Origin: a virus | Reading direction: 5' to 3' (one strand) | Length of the DNA stretch: 28,756 nt | Virus record (IMG/VR): IMGVR_UViG_3300042884_000458 | Location: 1 to 28,756 of that record | Notes under the pieces: model-generated | Seen by the model: only the letters and a program-made list of their open reading frames with translations | Told to the model about the DNA's origin: nothing | Database searches by the model: none | Position numbers and translations under genes: made by a program | Shown here: one piece after another, positions 1 to 9,600 of the stretch | How the letters are laid out: each line of letters opens with the position of its first letter | Numbering within the stretch: position 1 is the stretch's first letter

Positions 1-382
1 TAATTTTTTCTGGTTTTAAAGTTTTGGTAACAACTCTGGTATGATAGACATCATTACCTTTAATTGTTTTATAGATTGTATGAACTTTAGCTTTTGTGTA
101 ATACACATTATCTTTAATCTTAGTTTGTACACTAACTAAAGTACCATCTTTATCTCTTAAGTCTTCCTTTAATTTAGATATAATATTACCTAAAGAGTCA
201 CAATATAAAGTATCAATTAAAGTTATAGTTTCTCCAGGAATTACAATTGTAGTATCTTTGATTTGTATTACAGTTACTGTACTATCTTTTTGTACACATA
301 GTGGACAATACTTTGCAAGTCTTTTTTCAAGTGAACATGAACTAGTTAAAAGTATTAACAATAAATATATTAAATATTTCAT
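1..382 (-). CDS. Lipoprotein, C-terminus outside the window
   Basis: A minus-strand reading frame starts with ATG at 382 and stays open to base 1, giving 127 codons with the C-terminus missing. The first 16 residues (MKYLIYLLLILLTSSC) form a hydrophobic signal peptide ending in a lipobox, LTSSC, so the product is probably lipidated at Cys16. The rest is polar and beta-prone, with repeated Val/Thr/Lys stretches and a Cys pair (CPLC). It lies 7 nt after the neighbouring structural candidate and is the most distal gene visible in the leftward block. A small phage lipoprotein downstream of tail genes could be an outer-membrane spanin or a superinfection-exclusion protein. No family was recognised, so this is only a suggestion. 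Confidence 0.75.
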   Translation of the reverse strand, partial: MKYLIYLLLILLTSSCSLEKRLAKYCPLCVQKDSTVTVIQIKDTTIVIPGETITLIDTLYCDSLGNIISKLKEDLRDKDGTLVSVQTKIKDNVYYTKAKVHTIYKTIKGNDVYHTRVVTKTLKPEKI

Positions 383-389
383 ATAAACA

Positions 390-863
390 TTATAGTGTAT
401 ATGTATAAATAATAAGTGAATCTATTGTAGCTGAATTTGAATCAATGTATATTTGAGTTGGATCAAAGTAATTTAATAATCCTCCAGCATCATAATTAAT
501 TGTTACCTTACTAGGAATAGAAACATAAGTAGTACCACCATCTGTACTTACTAAAATAGAAACAGTATCTGGATTATAAATTGATAATGTTAATAATTTT
601 GCAGTTGCTCCAGTATAAAAAGATATAGGTTTAACTCCATTAACTGAATTTATACCTGGTGTAATTTCTACATTAGCTTGACTATCACACAAAGTTGTAG
701 AAACTGAATCATTACAAGTTCTTTGTCCTAATGGTCCTATAATGTTTATATTGACTAATGAAGCAATAGCATTAATAATACCTTGTAATCCTTTTAGCAT
801 TTTTAATTGCCAAGGAAAGTTATTTCCTTTATTCCCGTAATCTTTTAAGTTTCCTATTGACAT
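390..863 (-). CDS. Putative virion structural protein, 157 aa
   Basis: The product is a 157-aa protein with no recognised domain. Its N-terminus (MSIGNLKDYGNKGNNFPWQL) looks like a short conserved tag, followed by an amphipathic or hydrophobic helix around residues 20-45. Residues 50-157 are rich in Thr, Ser, Val and Ile and read as beta strands, including a DGGTTYVSIP loop. No signal peptide is visible. It lies 2 nt after the stop of the 230-aa fibre-anchor protein and 7 nt before the lipoprotein gene, so it is probably co-transcribed with both. Position and composition suggest a minor virion or tail-fibre-associated protein. That role is inferred from context. Confidence 0.7.
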   Translation of the reverse strand: MSIGNLKDYGNKGNNFPWQLKMLKGLQGIINAIASLVNINIIGPLGQRTCNDSVSTTLCDSQANVEITPGINSVNGVKPISFYTGATAKLLTLSIYNPDTVSILVSTDGGTTYVSIPSKVTINYDAGGLLNYFDPTQIYIDSNSATIDSLIIYTYTL

Positions 864-865
864 GA

Positions 866-1558
866 TTAATATGTTTTATTTAATATGAATATTTCAGAAT
901 AAATAGAGTTAGCAGAACTAGCAGCACCCCATTCTGCAGTTATCTTCAATGTATTATTTGTTGTAGTATCAAAAGTTGTATTATTTATAATACTAAAGTC
1001 AATACCTTCAAAGTTAGTACCTGCATTCTTTATATAAGAGAAGACGCCTCCGGAAGCAATTGATGCTACTCCAGTTGCTCCTAATGTTCTGACTGTAAAA
1101 GATATGTCCATTTCCCAATGTTTATTTGTAGAGGTACTCATAGCAATCACACCAGTATCTGCTAGAATAGTGGTTCCAGCTTTTATTCTAAATCTAATTG
1201 TTGCTGAACTATTACAAGATAAGTGACCAATTAATTTAGAATTAAAAGAATCTCCTATTTTAAAACCATTAGCAGGAATGAATAAAGAACCTACACCAGT
1301 ACTGATTAAATCAGATTCTAATATAGTATTGGTTATAGGAGTACTTGATACAGTCTGTGAATATAGTCCAACATTTACAGTAGGTGGTACTATTGTTGAT
1401 AATTGAGTAATAAAATCAGCTACGGATATTGCACCAGCTAAATAGTTATCTCCTCTTCTATCATCTTTAAGACCTACTGGTAATAAAGTTTTATTAGGAT
1501 CAACATTAGTAAAAACTCTGCTACCTTTAATCCAAGAAATAAAATTTAGTATATCCAT
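866..1558 (-). CDS. Fibre protein with MDILN-type N-terminal anchor, 230 aa
   Basis: Residues 1-14 (MDILNFISWIKGSR) and about 26-45 (LLPVGLKDDRRGDNYLAGAI) form a module shared with the proteins at 14052-14519 and 16559-16882. It is probably a tag that docks short fibres onto the particle. The remaining 180 residues are a Thr/Ser/Asn-rich beta domain. It ends in a pattern (FDTTTNNTLKITAEWG then SEIFILNKTY) that I recall from C-terminal jelly-roll-like domains of phage and large-virus fibre proteins. No catalytic motif is seen. The start codon lies 5 nt from a TTTGTATATTA motif, which is very close if that motif is a promoter. A receptor-binding or decoration role is inferred. Confidence 0.8.
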   Translation of the reverse strand: MDILNFISWIKGSRVFTNVDPNKTLLPVGLKDDRRGDNYLAGAISVADFITQLSTIVPPTVNVGLYSQTVSSTPITNTILESDLISTGVGSLFIPANGFKIGDSFNSKLIGHLSCNSSATIRFRIKAGTTILADTGVIAMSTSTNKHWEMDISFTVRTLGATGVASIASGGVFSYIKNAGTNFEGIDFSIINNTTFDTTTNNTLKITAEWGAASSANSIYSEIFILNKTY

Positions 1559-1562
1559 ATTA

Positions 1563-1573
1563 TAATATACAAA
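1563..1573 (-). promoter_or_regulatory. Candidate late promoter element TTTGTATATTA (copy 1)
   Basis: This is an exact copy of an 11-mer that also occurs before three other leftward genes. Read on the minus strand it ends 4 nt before the ATG of the 230-aa gene. Transcription starting just downstream would give an almost leaderless message. Confidence 0.4.
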
Positions 1574-1578
1574 AAAAT

Positions 1579-3798
1579 TTACAACTTTCCAAACATATAT
1601 TTCTCTGCATTTTTAATTGAATCATTATCTGCTAACATTTTTTTAATTATATCTTTATCAACATGTTTAGGATGCACATACCAATCCTCATAACAACTAG
1701 TATCATTTGGTGCAATGTTACTTGCAACAAGTAAATACCCTTTGCTTAATAAGAAGTTTCTAGATTTTTTTCTAAAAGATCCTGATACATCTGTGTAATG
1801 ATCATGCTCATATGTTATAACTCCAAAAGAACATTGATCCCAAGGAATCATTGTCATGATTTCATAAGTAGTTGATGGTGGCTCACAGTCAACTTGTAAG
1901 TAGTCAATGTGACCTTTAAGTATAGAGTAATCAAACTTTGTAGCATCACATAATATAACCTCATTTTTTCTGTGTAATTTAAATTTTTCAACTTCATGAG
2001 GTAATATTTCTAATGAAGTACCAGTCCATCCAAATTGCTCTAAGAGAGCTGTATTACTTCCATGAAATGGATCTGCTGCACCAATTTCAAAGTATGTTCC
2101 ATTTTTTTTACCATTAAGCATTGACAATGTAAACATATCTTGGTATGTTTGAGAAAAGTTCTTCTCAATAGTTTCTGCTCCCGGGAACTTATATCTTAAT
2201 TGCTCATAGAATCCTTTGTGGTATCTTAAGAAAGGATCTGGTCCAGAACCTAAAGATGTGATATTAGATTGTACCATTTTTTGGTATTTATCACTTAACT
2301 CTGTACCTCTATTTACTAGTTTAATAAACTCATCTCTAGATTCTTGAGATCTACCAATCCACCATGCAGTTACTGCTTTTTGGAAGTAAAGTTGATAAGC
2401 ATCTTCATAACCTACAGTAGATGACATTTCTTTAGCATTTGTTTGAAACATAATCCCTGTTATAGCATAGTTGTATGCTTCATGATACTGTTGTCTTGCT
2501 TCTGCCCACTGACTTAAGAATAAATATGCTTCAGGTCTTTCTGGTGCAAATGATAATGCATTCAACCATAAACCTTTTTCAGTTACAGCTCTTCTACTTT
2601 GTGTAGCTAAACACTTTGCAACCATAAGTAATGATTCATAAATAGCATCATCATATTTACCATACTCAGCTGCTCTTAAATAAAAAGCAAGAGCTGAAGC
2701 TGTGTGACCTTGAGTAAAGTAAAATTCTGCAAGTTCAGAGTTATTTCCTGCATTAAAAGGATCATTTATTAACTGCTCTAGTTTACTTGGTGTTATTCCT
2801 TTAGATTTATATTCTGGTTCTGACACTAATACTATATTTGTAATTGATTCAAACACATGTCTTGGTAGTCTTAAAATAAAGGCCGTAGAGTCTTGGAAAC
2901 CAAAAGGAATGATAAAGTCATTACCATCATAAGCTAAACCACAGGAGAACTCAATATTTGCAGTCATAAACTTAAAATCCTCAGAGTATCCAACTATATT
3001 CCACTCCATGTCCCACACAATAAATCTATGGTAGTATTGAGCATCTTTCTTTCCTTGCTCATTCTTCCATAGTTCTACTTCATGAGTAAGAGCTATTCTA
3101 TATTTACCTACAGTAATTACTTGTGATCCACCTCTAATATCTCTTGGGAAATTTATTTTTTGTTTTACGATACCTACAGTTTCTGAGGTACCTTTTTTAG
3201 TGTTAACTTTTACTACTTCTGTAGGAGAAGTCCACTTGACATAGTGAAAAGGCATATCTAGAATAGGCATCCAGTTCTTCTCACAATATGATTTAGTTGG
3301 TGGTTCTATCCTAGATCTTTCTGTTTCTTTAGCTCCAGAACTAATTAAAGATAGTTCCATTCTACCTTCTCCATCTGTTTTAGTATCTCTACGTACACCA
3401 GTAAGATATAAGTTATTATCCCAATCAGCTAATCTAGCATCTTCTAGTCCAATAAATTCCCATACGGGTGTTACATCTAACTTAGTTGTATCTACCTGTT
3501 TATGTTTTTCAATTGCAAGAGTATTAGCATCTAACTGACATAAGTAGTTAGTTGTTCTAAGAGTAACATCATCTTCTGGATTAAGATAAGCTAGAGGTCC
3601 CCATGGAGTTTGAAACTGTTGTTGTCCTTCACTATGGTATAGTGTGTATTGAACATGTCTTAGGTTTAATAAATAACTACCACCTTTGTAAAGAATAGAC
3701 GGATTAGTTAATCCTAATCCTTCTGTCATATTAGCTGGTAAAATTAAGTAGTTTACAGATCCCCCTTTTTCTAGGGCAAGTTTACATAAATTATTCAT
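1579..3798 (-). CDS. Glycosidase-like / TPR / FkbM methyltransferase fusion, 739 aa
   Basis: Three parts are visible. Residues about 20-330 look like a five-bladed propeller of the GH130/GH43 kind, with NPSILYKGG near 32 and a GLEDARL motif at 117-123, similar to the ED-R signature of GH130 phosphorylases. Residues about 345-530 are helical repeats of TPR type (for example AEFYFTQGHTASALAFYLRA). Residues about 567-710 are an FkbM-type methyltransferase: FEIGAADPF is the SAM-binding motif I and DYLQVDCE the post-II acidic strand. The fusion suggests a glycan-processing enzyme that recognises or trims a sugar and O-methylates it. It could act on virion glycans or on the host surface. Its start codon is buried in a perfect inverted repeat (3796-3821). 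The N-terminal assignment is less certain than the C-terminal one. Confidence 0.8.
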   Translation of the reverse strand: MNNLCKLALEKGGSVNYLILPANMTEGLGLTNPSILYKGGSYLLNLRHVQYTLYHSEGQQQFQTPWGPLAYLNPEDDVTLRTTNYLCQLDANTLAIEKHKQVDTTKLDVTPVWEFIGLEDARLADWDNNLYLTGVRRDTKTDGEGRMELSLISSGAKETERSRIEPPTKSYCEKNWMPILDMPFHYVKWTSPTEVVKVNTKKGTSETVGIVKQKINFPRDIRGGSQVITVGKYRIALTHEVELWKNEQGKKDAQYYHRFIVWDMEWNIVGYSEDFKFMTANIEFSCGLAYDGNDFIIPFGFQDSTAFILRLPRHVFESITNIVLVSEPEYKSKGITPSKLEQLINDPFNAGNNSELAEFYFTQGHTASALAFYLRAAEYGKYDDAIYESLLMVAKCLATQSRRAVTEKGLWLNALSFAPERPEAYLFLSQWAEARQQYHEAYNYAITGIMFQTNAKEMSSTVGYEDAYQLYFQKAVTAWWIGRSQESRDEFIKLVNRGTELSDKYQKMVQSNITSLGSGPDPFLRYHKGFYEQLRYKFPGAETIEKNFSQTYQDMFTLSMLNGKKNGTYFEIGAADPFHGSNTALLEQFGWTGTSLEILPHEVEKFKLHRKNEVILCDATKFDYSILKGHIDYLQVDCEPPSTTYEIMTMIPWDQCSFGVITYEHDHYTDVSGSFRKKSRNFLLSKGYLLVASNIAPNDTSCYEDWYVHPKHVDKDIIKKMLADNDSIKNAEKYMFGKL

Positions 3799-3821
3799 TT
3801 GTTGTTGATTTTCAACAAATG
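3796..3821 (-). promoter_or_regulatory. Inverted repeat that includes the start codon
   Basis: Two 9-nt arms (CATTTGTTG and CAACAAATG) pair perfectly around an 8-nt loop. On the minus strand the ATG of the 739-aa gene is the last triplet of the 3' arm, so in mRNA the hairpin would hide the start codon. It may be a translational switch or an operator. No protein partner can be named. Confidence 0.5.
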
Positions 3822-3874
3822 TAATAAATTTATTTATACTTTTTAGTTATAAACTATACAAAAAATATTTTATG

Positions 3875-4105
3875 TTATAAACTATTTAAGTCTTCTATTA
3901 TAACTGCTTCTTCTATAAATGATTCTTCTATAGGTGATTCATCATACCATTTCCATCCTTCTACAGGATATGTATAAGAATCTTTATTTTCTCTAAGTAG
4001 TTCATAATTTGGACCATATACAAAGTTAGGTGCATACTGCCAATTATTATCTTCTAATTTATAAAATCCTGATGTGTCTTCCATAATTATCCAGTTATTG
4101 TCCAT
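3875..4105 (-). CDS. Small acidic protein, 76 aa, function unknown
   Basis: This short, acidic, aromatic-rich protein has several Trp, Tyr and Asn residues (DNNWIIMEDTSGFYKLEDNN, then VEGWKWYDESP). The N-terminal half reads like a small beta hairpin and the C-terminal 20 residues are Glu/Ile-rich (ESFIEEAVIIEDL). No membrane segment or signal is present. It overlaps the 3' end of the leucine-rich-repeat fibre gene by 19 nt, which suggests translational coupling and perhaps a role as a chaperone or assembly partner of that fibre. No family was recognised. It is kept as a real gene because of its spacing and its fit to the operon. Confidence 0.6.
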   Translation of the reverse strand: MDNNWIIMEDTSGFYKLEDNNWQYAPNFVYGPNYELLRENKDSYTYPVEGWKWYDESPIEESFIEEAVIIEDLNSL

Positions 4106-6297
4106 CCTTTTGATGTTACTATTAATCTATTTGCCGCAGTTAAGGCTGCTGCTCCTGTTGCTGAAGTTATATTAATTGTTTTTGATACAACATTTCCTTG
4201 AGCTGCCATATCATTAAATAATTGTACTATTTGTGCTGTACTCATATTAGTATAAGATACATTTATTTGAGGAGATGTTCCTGTCCATTGTCCTGCTGAA
4301 GCATTTAAAAGTCTTACTGATTGTACATCTGTTATAACATTTGTTGAACTAACGTTAGAAGATATGTCAAGTTTAGATAATGGTCCTGAAAATGAAATTG
4401 CAGATCCACCTGTAAATCTATTATAGTTGTTTGTACTAGCATTTATTAAAGGTGTTGCAGTTAAAGATCCTATTTTTTCAAAGTTTGTAAGTGTTATTAA
4501 ATCAGAACAGCCATTAAACATTATATCTATAGCTGTTACTGCTGATAATTGGGCAGCTCCAGGTAAAACACAAGTTTTAAGGTTCACGCATGAGCTAAAA
4601 CAAACCCTAAATGTTGTAACAACCCCTACAGTATTTGGTAAAGTAATACTTTCAATTGCTCTACATCCCGAAAAAGTAAAACTAAAATTAGTACATGCAG
4701 ACATTGAAGTAGGTAAAGCAACAGATGTAAGTGATAAACAGCCACTAAAACAACCTGACATTGAAGTAACAGCATTTAAAGTTGAAGGTAATGTTAGAGT
4801 TAATAGTGATCTACAATTTTGAAATGTTGTTGCAAAATCTTGCAATGCCGTCATTGACGTAGGCATTGTAATGCTAGTTAATAGGGTACAACCATTAAAT
4901 GCTGAGTTAAAATTTGTTAATGAATTTTGTACACCCGGAGTCCATGTAAATGTTTTTAAACTCAAACAATTATTGCACATGCCATCCAGTCTTGAAAAAG
5001 AGTAACCAGAAGGAATTGTAATTTGTTCTAGTTTATAGCAGGTAGCAAATGCTGAAACCAATTGAGTATTTGCTGCTGCTGTTGTAGGAAGGGTAATTTT
5101 AAGTAATGAAGCACAACCAGAAAAAATACTATTAAAGCTAGAACATGCTGGAGTATTTGTAGGTAATATACAAGAGCCTAATGCAACACATTGACTAAAA
5201 GTATTAGTAAAATTACTAACATTTATATTTGATGGGAAAACAATGCTTTTTAATTGAGAACAAGCACCAAACATATTATTAAGGTCATATATAGATCCTG
5301 CAGTACCAGTAGCAGGAAAATATACATTTTGTAAATTGATACAATTAGCAAAACAAGATTGCATAGTAATTGCACCAACCACAGTTGGCATACTTGTAAA
5401 TTTTACCCATTCTAGTTGTCTACATTCATTGAATGTAATACTTAAATTATTACAAGCATTAATTGAAGGAAAAGTAATAGTTCTTAAATTATAGCAAGAT
5501 GTAAAAGTGTTAATAAAAGTAGTACATGAATTTAAAGTAGTGGGAAAAGTAACAGACCTTAAATTAAAACAATTTTGAAATGTATAAGCAAAACTAGTAA
5601 CACTTGTAGCATTTGAAGGAAATATGACTTCTAATAAAGAATAACAATCAGTAAATGTTGATTGATAGTTAGTAGCTGCAGAATTAGAAGTTGGCATAAC
5701 AACTTTTTTTAATGCTGTACATAAATAAAACAGATTTGCTTGATAAGACCAAGTCACTGTTGCTGGAAGTTTTACAAATTCTAAATTTGCATATATTCCT
5801 AATCCAATGGTACTTTGTCCTGCTGAGTAAAAATTAACACGAGTTACATTTTGTGTACTATTTCCATAATATGCTTCTAATACAGCACAGTTTTGAGGAC
5901 TAGAAATTGCAAAGGGAATAACTTGTTTAGGCATTATATTACAATTATCTAAAACTGATGTTCCAGTTCCTGTAAAATAAACTCTAATCTTCCATGTTGT
6001 GTAACCTAAAGAACAAGGAGTTCCTGTTCCCGGAGTGTATGTTTTATTAGTAGTTGTTCCAAATATACTTGTAACTGTATTAGTAGTTCCGTCTCCCCAA
6101 TCTATAGTTATATTTTGGGAACCTGATGTTCTTGTAAAGTTTGTTAGAATTGCACAAGTTGCATCTCCAAGATCACAGAATAAGAATTGTACTTCTGTAG
6201 CTACATCTGTAATTACAGGCCAATCTGAAGGTCTAGAATATACTGCTGGACCTGTTGTTCTACTAAAAAAATTTTGTAATGGTAAGTTAAATGCCAT
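4087..6297 (-). CDS. BspA-type leucine-rich-repeat fibre protein, 736 aa
   Basis: The start chosen is ATG at 6297 (MAFNLPLQNFF). The reading frame extends 38 codons further upstream, but that part overlaps the 99-aa gene and has atypical composition. Residues about 55-110 contain IDWGDGTTN, a PKD-like signature. Residues about 150-600 are some 17-18 repeats of 24-25 residues of the form L..V.FP.........F..TF..C.N, the BspA/LRR_5 type. The C-terminal 80 residues (from about YTNMSTAQIVQLFNDM) form a capping module ending in KGWTITG. BspA-type repeats in bacteria bind host matrix proteins. On a phage they most likely bind the host surface or a mucosal ligand. Many Cys residues recur at the same repeat position. 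Confidence 0.88.
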   Translation of the reverse strand: MAFNLPLQNFFSRTTGPAVYSRPSDWPVITDVATEVQFLFCDLGDATCAILTNFTRTSGSQNITIDWGDGTTNTVTSIFGTTTNKTYTPGTGTPCSLGYTTWKIRVYFTGTGTSVLDNCNIMPKQVIPFAISSPQNCAVLEAYYGNSTQNVTRVNFYSAGQSTIGLGIYANLEFVKLPATVTWSYQANLFYLCTALKKVVMPTSNSAATNYQSTFTDCYSLLEVIFPSNATSVTSFAYTFQNCFNLRSVTFPTTLNSCTTFINTFTSCYNLRTITFPSINACNNLSITFNECRQLEWVKFTSMPTVVGAITMQSCFANCINLQNVYFPATGTAGSIYDLNNMFGACSQLKSIVFPSNINVSNFTNTFSQCVALGSCILPTNTPACSSFNSIFSGCASLLKITLPTTAAANTQLVSAFATCYKLEQITIPSGYSFSRLDGMCNNCLSLKTFTWTPGVQNSLTNFNSAFNGCTLLTSITMPTSMTALQDFATTFQNCRSLLTLTLPSTLNAVTSMSGCFSGCLSLTSVALPTSMSACTNFSFTFSGCRAIESITLPNTVGVVTTFRVCFSSCVNLKTCVLPGAAQLSAVTAIDIMFNGCSDLITLTNFEKIGSLTATPLINASTNNYNRFTGGSAISFSGPLSKLDISSNVSSTNVITDVQSVRLLNASAGQWTGTSPQINVSYTNMSTAQIVQLFNDMAAQGNVVSKTINITSATGAAALTAANRLIVTSKGWTITG

Positions 6298-6299
6298 GG

Positions 6300-6599
6300 T
6301 TATACTGTTGGGAATATAGTTATTTCTCCTGTTATATTTGTTTGAGGTGGAAATAATGAATAAAATGTACATGATCCTGCAGTTACTGCTACTTGAGTCT
6401 GCATTCCACAAGTTGTTACTTCAAGATAACTAGCTCTATCAGGAGTAAAGTCTACTCTTGTATTTACTGTTATGTTTGCATTAGAAAATGTATATGTATA
6501 GTATCCACTTACAAGTGACCAACTTGCTGAAGTTAATGTTTGAGATGCTAGTCTTATTGTAGAACTTCCTCCTCCTATAGATACACCATTAATGTTCAT
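6300..6599 (-). CDS. Small beta-rich fibre-associated protein, 99 aa
   Basis: The protein starts MNINGVSIGGGSSTIRL and is almost entirely Ser/Thr/Val/Ile-rich beta strands. It ends FPPQTNITGEITIFPTV, a small beta-sandwich end resembling short fibre tips seen in other phages. There is no signal peptide or membrane span. Its TAA stop lies 2 nt before the ATG of the leucine-rich-repeat fibre (TAACCATGG on the minus strand), so the two are probably translated in tandem. Just upstream is the end of the collagen-like gene, after a short TTTA repeat. A tip, collar or chaperone role next to the large fibres is inferred from position. Confidence 0.7.
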   Translation of the reverse strand: MNINGVSIGGGSSTIRLASQTLTSASWSLVSGYYTYTFSNANITVNTRVDFTPDRASYLEVTTCGMQTQVAVTAGSCTFYSLFPPQTNITGEITIFPTV

Positions 6600-6626
6600 A
6601 ACATCCTTTTTATTTATTTATTTATT

Positions 6627-9600
6627 TTAATACTCAATCCAAGTATTATCTGGGTCAAATCTCATAATCCATATTGTTGTTGTGTCTATGCTTTGATGAT
6701 AAGCATAACCCAAGATACGAACATATTTTGCACCTGGAACTCCAGTGGATAATTCACCACTACTTGTACTCTGTTTAATGTAGATAGGAAGACCGTGGTC
6801 TAATCCAGTTACAAAAGGAGCTGAATCATTATTTGTATCTTCAACCTGCACATGCCCTTCTAAAAGAATTTTACAAGTACCACCACTAATAGTTTCAAGA
6901 TATATCCCTAACATTTTTGATGATGAAGCAGTTGTTTGGTCAACCATCTCCCAAGTACCATCAGTTCTTAAAGAAACCAAACTATATAAATCTACTGTTG
7001 CTCCAGTGTAATAGGTTCCTTCAATTACATCACCTTCATAGTAAAATGTAGGTGAGAGGGTATTATTATTTGAAAAACTTCTTTGTGCTATATCAATATC
7101 TTTATACCATAAAGAATATAAATTACCATAGGCTAAAAAATCAGATAACCAACTAAATCCTATTATACCAGTTGGTGTAGTCAATTGACCATATTGAGTA
7201 TCAATGTTTGGGTAAGTAGAACTTGTAGTTAATAGTCTATCATTTATTGTTAGTAAACTTCCATCAAAAGTTAAATTAGATTCAGCAACTATTGCACCAG
7301 CACCATTTGAAGTTAAAACTTCATTATTACTTCCAGGTACAGTTGGTGTAGATCCTAATAGACCTTGGATACCTTGGATACCTTGTGTCCCTTGAATACC
7401 TGTTACTCCTTGAAATCCTAAAATACCTTGCACACCTTGTATTCCAAGAAGACCTTGAATACCCTGTAGACCTGTAGTTCCTTGAGAACCCGGATCACCT
7501 TTTATTCCTTGTATTCCTTGTGCACCACCATTACCAGTAAAACCTTGACTACCAGTAAAACCCTGTGTACCTGTAGCACCTTGTGTTCCAATTCCACCTG
7601 TAGTACCTTGATTTCCAGTAGATCCAATTGTACCCTGACTACCAGTAATACCTTGGGAACCTGTAGTACCAACTGTTCCTTGACTACCAGTTGCTCCTAC
7701 GGTACCTTGAGTTCCAATAGCTCCTTGAGAACCTGTACTACCAATGGCTCCCTGAGAACCTATAGCTCCTGTAGTACCTTGCAATCCAGTAAGTCCCTGT
7801 AATCCAGTACTACCTTGTGCACCTGTTCCACCTGTTGATCCTGTAGCACCTTGAGAACCAATAAAACCTTGTATCCCTTGAGATCCTGTAGCACCTGTTG
7901 TGCCTATAGTACCTTGACTTCCCTGAGCACCGGTTGCACCAGTTGTTCCTGTTGTACCCTGTAAACCAGTGGTACCTGTAGCACCCTGACTACCAGTAGT
8001 ACCTGTAGTTCCGGTAGTACCCTGAGTACCAACTGCACCCTGGCTACCTGTAGATCCAACAGAACCTTGAGATCCCGTAGCTCCTGTAGTTCCCTGAGTA
8101 CCAGTTCCTCCAGTGTTACCAATAAAACCTTGTATTCCTTGTGTCCCTATAACTCCTTGCTGTCCTTGAATACCTTGTATGCCTTGCAATCCTATTAAAC
8201 CTTGAGAACCAGTAGTTCCTACTGTTCCTTGTGCTCCCACAGCTCCTTGTGAACCTATAGAACCAGTAGAACCTTGACTACCTGTTGTACCAATTGTACC
8301 TTGAGATCCAACAGATCCCTGACTTCCAGTTGAACCTGTACTTCCCTGAGCACCAGTTGTACCAATACTACCTTGTGTTCCAGTTGTTCCTTGTGATCCC
8401 GTAGTCCCAGTTGTACCAGTAGTTCCTTGTTGTCCAATAGCACCTTGAGTTCCTGTTGTTCCAGTAGTTCCTTGGAAACCTAATATACCTTGTATTCCTT
8501 GACTTCCTATTGCACCTTGACTACCATTTAATCCAGATGTACCTTGAGAACCTGTGGATCCCTGAGATCCTGTAAGACCTGTACTACCTTGTGCTCCAGT
8601 GTTTCCAATAGTACCTTGTGATCCAACTGCACCTTGAGCACCCGTTGAACCAGTACTACCTTGAGATCCTGTTGAACCAACAGCACCCTGAGCACCTGTA
8701 TTTCCTAAGATACCTTGTGTTCCCTGAATCCCTTGAATCCCTTGAATCCCTAATAGACCTTGTATTCCCTGTATCCCTTGGAGACCAATAAGACCTTGAA
8801 GACCAGTTGTACCAGTAGTTCCCTGAGATCCTACTGTACCCTGTGCACCAGTAGATCCAGTTGTTCCCTGACTTCCTGTTGCACCAACTTGTCCTTGAGT
8901 TCCAACAGAACCTTGGGCTCCTGTACTACCTGTAGCACCTTGAGCTCCAGTCACACCAATTAATCCTTGAAGTCCCGTAAGACCTTGTAATCCAGTAACA
9001 CCTTGTTGACCAATTGCTCCTTGAGTACCAACAAGACCTTGTAAACCAGTAGTTCCCTGTGAACCTGTTGCTCCTTGTGCACCAGTTAATCCTAAAGTAC
9101 CTTGTGCCCCTTGACTTCCTGTAGCACCTGTATTACCAGTAATTCCCTGAATTCCTTGTGTGCCTTGAGTTCCATTTATACCAGCAGTACCTTGAGCACC
9201 AGTATTACCAATTGTTCCCTGGCTACCTACAGCCCCTTGACTACCATTAGATCCAGTGCTTCCTTGAGAACCAGTATTTCCAATAGTTCCTTGAGAACCT
9301 ATTATGCCCTGTGTACCCTGAATACCCTGTATACCTTGGGTACCTTGTGTTCCAGTAGTTCCCTGACTACCAGTTATTCCTTGAAGACCTTGAGTTCCAA
9401 AAGTTCCCTGGCTTCCTGTAGTCCCTTGTGTACCAAATGTACCTTGACTTCCAGTTAAACCTTGTAAGCCAACACTTCCTTGCAATCCTGTAATTCCTTG
9501 TAAACCTTGAGAGCCAGTAGCTCCAGTTGTTCCTAAAATACCTTGTATACCTTGAATTCCAATAGAACCCTGAGAACCAGTTACTCCTATAGAACCTTGT

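Noticed and set aside
4427-6319. Plus-strand frames of 131 and 94 aa
   Set aside because: They are antisense to the leucine-rich-repeat and 99-aa genes and have no gap, leader or recognisable product.
6298-6411. Longer N-terminus (38 more residues) for the leucine-rich-repeat protein
   Set aside because: The extension overlaps the 99-aa gene and has unlike composition. ATG at 6297 lies 2 nt after that gene's stop, which fits tandem translation.
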